Shown: in pieces, positions 32,146 through 32,775 of the stretch
How positions within the stretch are numbered: the first letter of the stretch is position 1
Layout: the number at the start of each line of letters is the position of its first letter
Origin: an uncultured Bacteroidota bacterium
GTDB taxonomy: Bacteria > Bacteroidota > Bacteroidia > Bacteroidales > UBA12481
Direction: 5' to 3'
NCBI GenBank assembly: GCA_903919065.1
Contig: CAIXHD010000365.1
Location: 1-32,775 of the forward strand
DNA length: 32,775 bases
Notes under the pieces: model-generated
Databases searched by the model: none
Seen by the model: the letters and a program-made list of their open reading frames with translations, nothing else
What the model was told of the DNA's origin: nothing
Made by a program: the position numbers and the translations under genes

Positions 32146-32775
32146 ATGCAAAAAGTGAATTATTCGTTCGGCATTGGCGACCGGTTTGGCCGGGAGGGCA
32201 AAGCTCAGCTTCGAGCAATACAGGAAATTAATCGTATTGGATTCCCCGTTAACCCTGTCTGGAATAAATCAAACCGTGAACATGAGCTTGTTGGCACAAC
32301 CCAGGAAGCAGTGCGCCAAGAGGCTGATGAAGCAGTCAGGGCAAATGGCTGGGATGGAAATTATTTTGTGGATGCCGATCACATTACCATGGATAATGTG
32401 GACAGATTTATTGATTTCAGCGATTTCTTCACGATTGACGTAGCAGGCTCGATTGGCAAACCAGCTGAGGCTAAACTCAAGGCAGATTTTTTACGGCGCA
32501 CCGTTACAACGGGCATTCCAGGTTTTAGTGAAGAGGCAGAGAAATACGACATGGCCCTGTTTGCAGATATGTATCTAACTGCAATACAAGAGGTAAAGAG
32601 GCTCTATGATTATATAACAGGAAAGAAGCCGGGCGTGATTATTGAGATATCTATGGATGAAGTTGCAAGCGCGCAGAGTCCGCTCGACCTCTATTTTATT
32701 CTCAAAGAACTGAAACATTTAAATATTGAGCCACATACTATTGCCCCAAAATTTACCGGACTATTTCCGAAAGGA
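32146..32775 (+). CDS. uxaE: Tagaturonate epimerase, 3' end outside window
   Basis: The first 210 codons are present and the gene runs off the end. The sequence SFGIGDRFGREGKAQLRAI, NPVWNKSNREHELVGT, NYFVDADHITMDNVDRFI and SDFFTIDVAGSIG match what I know of the tagaturonate epimerase (UxaE) family, which interconverts D-tagaturonate and D-fructuronate in bacteria that lack the E. coli UxaB/UxaA branch. It links galacturonate (via UxaC) to the fructuronate reductase in the operon at 20747, so the function fits the neighbourhood. It is separated from the operon by the convergent C10 peptidase and has its own promoter candidate. No start before 32146 is reasonable; the codons upstream lie in AT-rich leader. 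Confidence 0.8.
   Translation, partial: MQKVNYSFGIGDRFGREGKAQLRAIQEINRIGFPVNPVWNKSNREHELVGTTQEAVRQEADEAVRANGWDGNYFVDADHITMDNVDRFIDFSDFFTIDVAGSIGKPAEAKLKADFLRRTVTTGIPGFSEEAEKYDMALFADMYLTAIQEVKRLYDYITGKKPGVIIEISMDEVASAQSPLDLYFILKELKHLNIEPHTIAPKFTGLFPKG

Overview
The window looks like chromosome of a Bacteroidota bacterium, probably in or near Bacteroidales/Marinilabiliales (taxonomic inference from protein types only). Evidence: two proteins with type IX secretion C-terminal sorting domains, carbohydrate-active families common in this phylum (GH172/DUF2961, GH92, ThuA-DUF6807, Tat-exported Gfo/Idh/MocA), a FucP-type sugar transporter, a C10 peptidase, and -7-like promoter boxes of the TAnnTTTG type. 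I saw no rRNA, tRNA, CRISPR array, transposase or phage gene.

Layout. 1-3068 (-) is the N-terminal 1022 codons of a GH172-like glycoside hydrolase that runs off the window. 3069-3452 is a divergent intergenic region bounded by a 32-bp inverted repeat. 3453-6465 (+) encodes a ThuA-DUF6807 protein and a Tat-signal oxidoreductase, followed by a GNAT-like protein (6492-7604). 7654-9198 (-) is a T9SS beta-propeller protein and 9320-11569 (+) a GH92 glycosidase. 11693-20674 is a mixed region: TPR histidine kinase, papain-fold-like lipoprotein, orphan HEPN protein, lipocalin, FucP-type transporter, CHASE4 histidine kinase and a TorF-like porin. 20747-29348 (+) is a seven-gene putative operon: SDR fructuronate/mannonate oxidoreductase, PPi-type phosphofructokinase, HAD phosphatase, LarA-family epimerase/racemase, PdxB-like dehydrogenase, 6-phosphogluconate dehydrogenase, uronate isomerase. 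29447-32035 (-) is a T9SS C10 peptidase, and 32146-end (+) the start of a tagaturonate epimerase (UxaE).

Metabolic reading. UxaC, UxaE and the SDR fit glucuronate/galacturonate conversion to D-mannonate. The LarA-family protein next to Gnd suggests (inference) that mannonate may be epimerised to gluconate and then enter the pentose phosphate pathway, in addition to or instead of the usual mannonate dehydratase/KDG route.

The most unusual feature is a family of very short tandem arrays, mostly with a 7-nt unit, scattered through genes and gene junctions. Units are TCGGGTA (or its complement), NGTCACC and AATTCCG, plus a 15-nt (7+8) unit, a GTTAAAGGA-like unit and a mosaic of small hairpin modules. 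They are found in frame inside the GH172, pdxB, gnd and uxaC genes, form an inverted-repeat hairpin between two operon genes, and supply the stop codons of at least two genes. They are densest in the uronate operon, where all gene-sized spacers and several coding linkers carry one.
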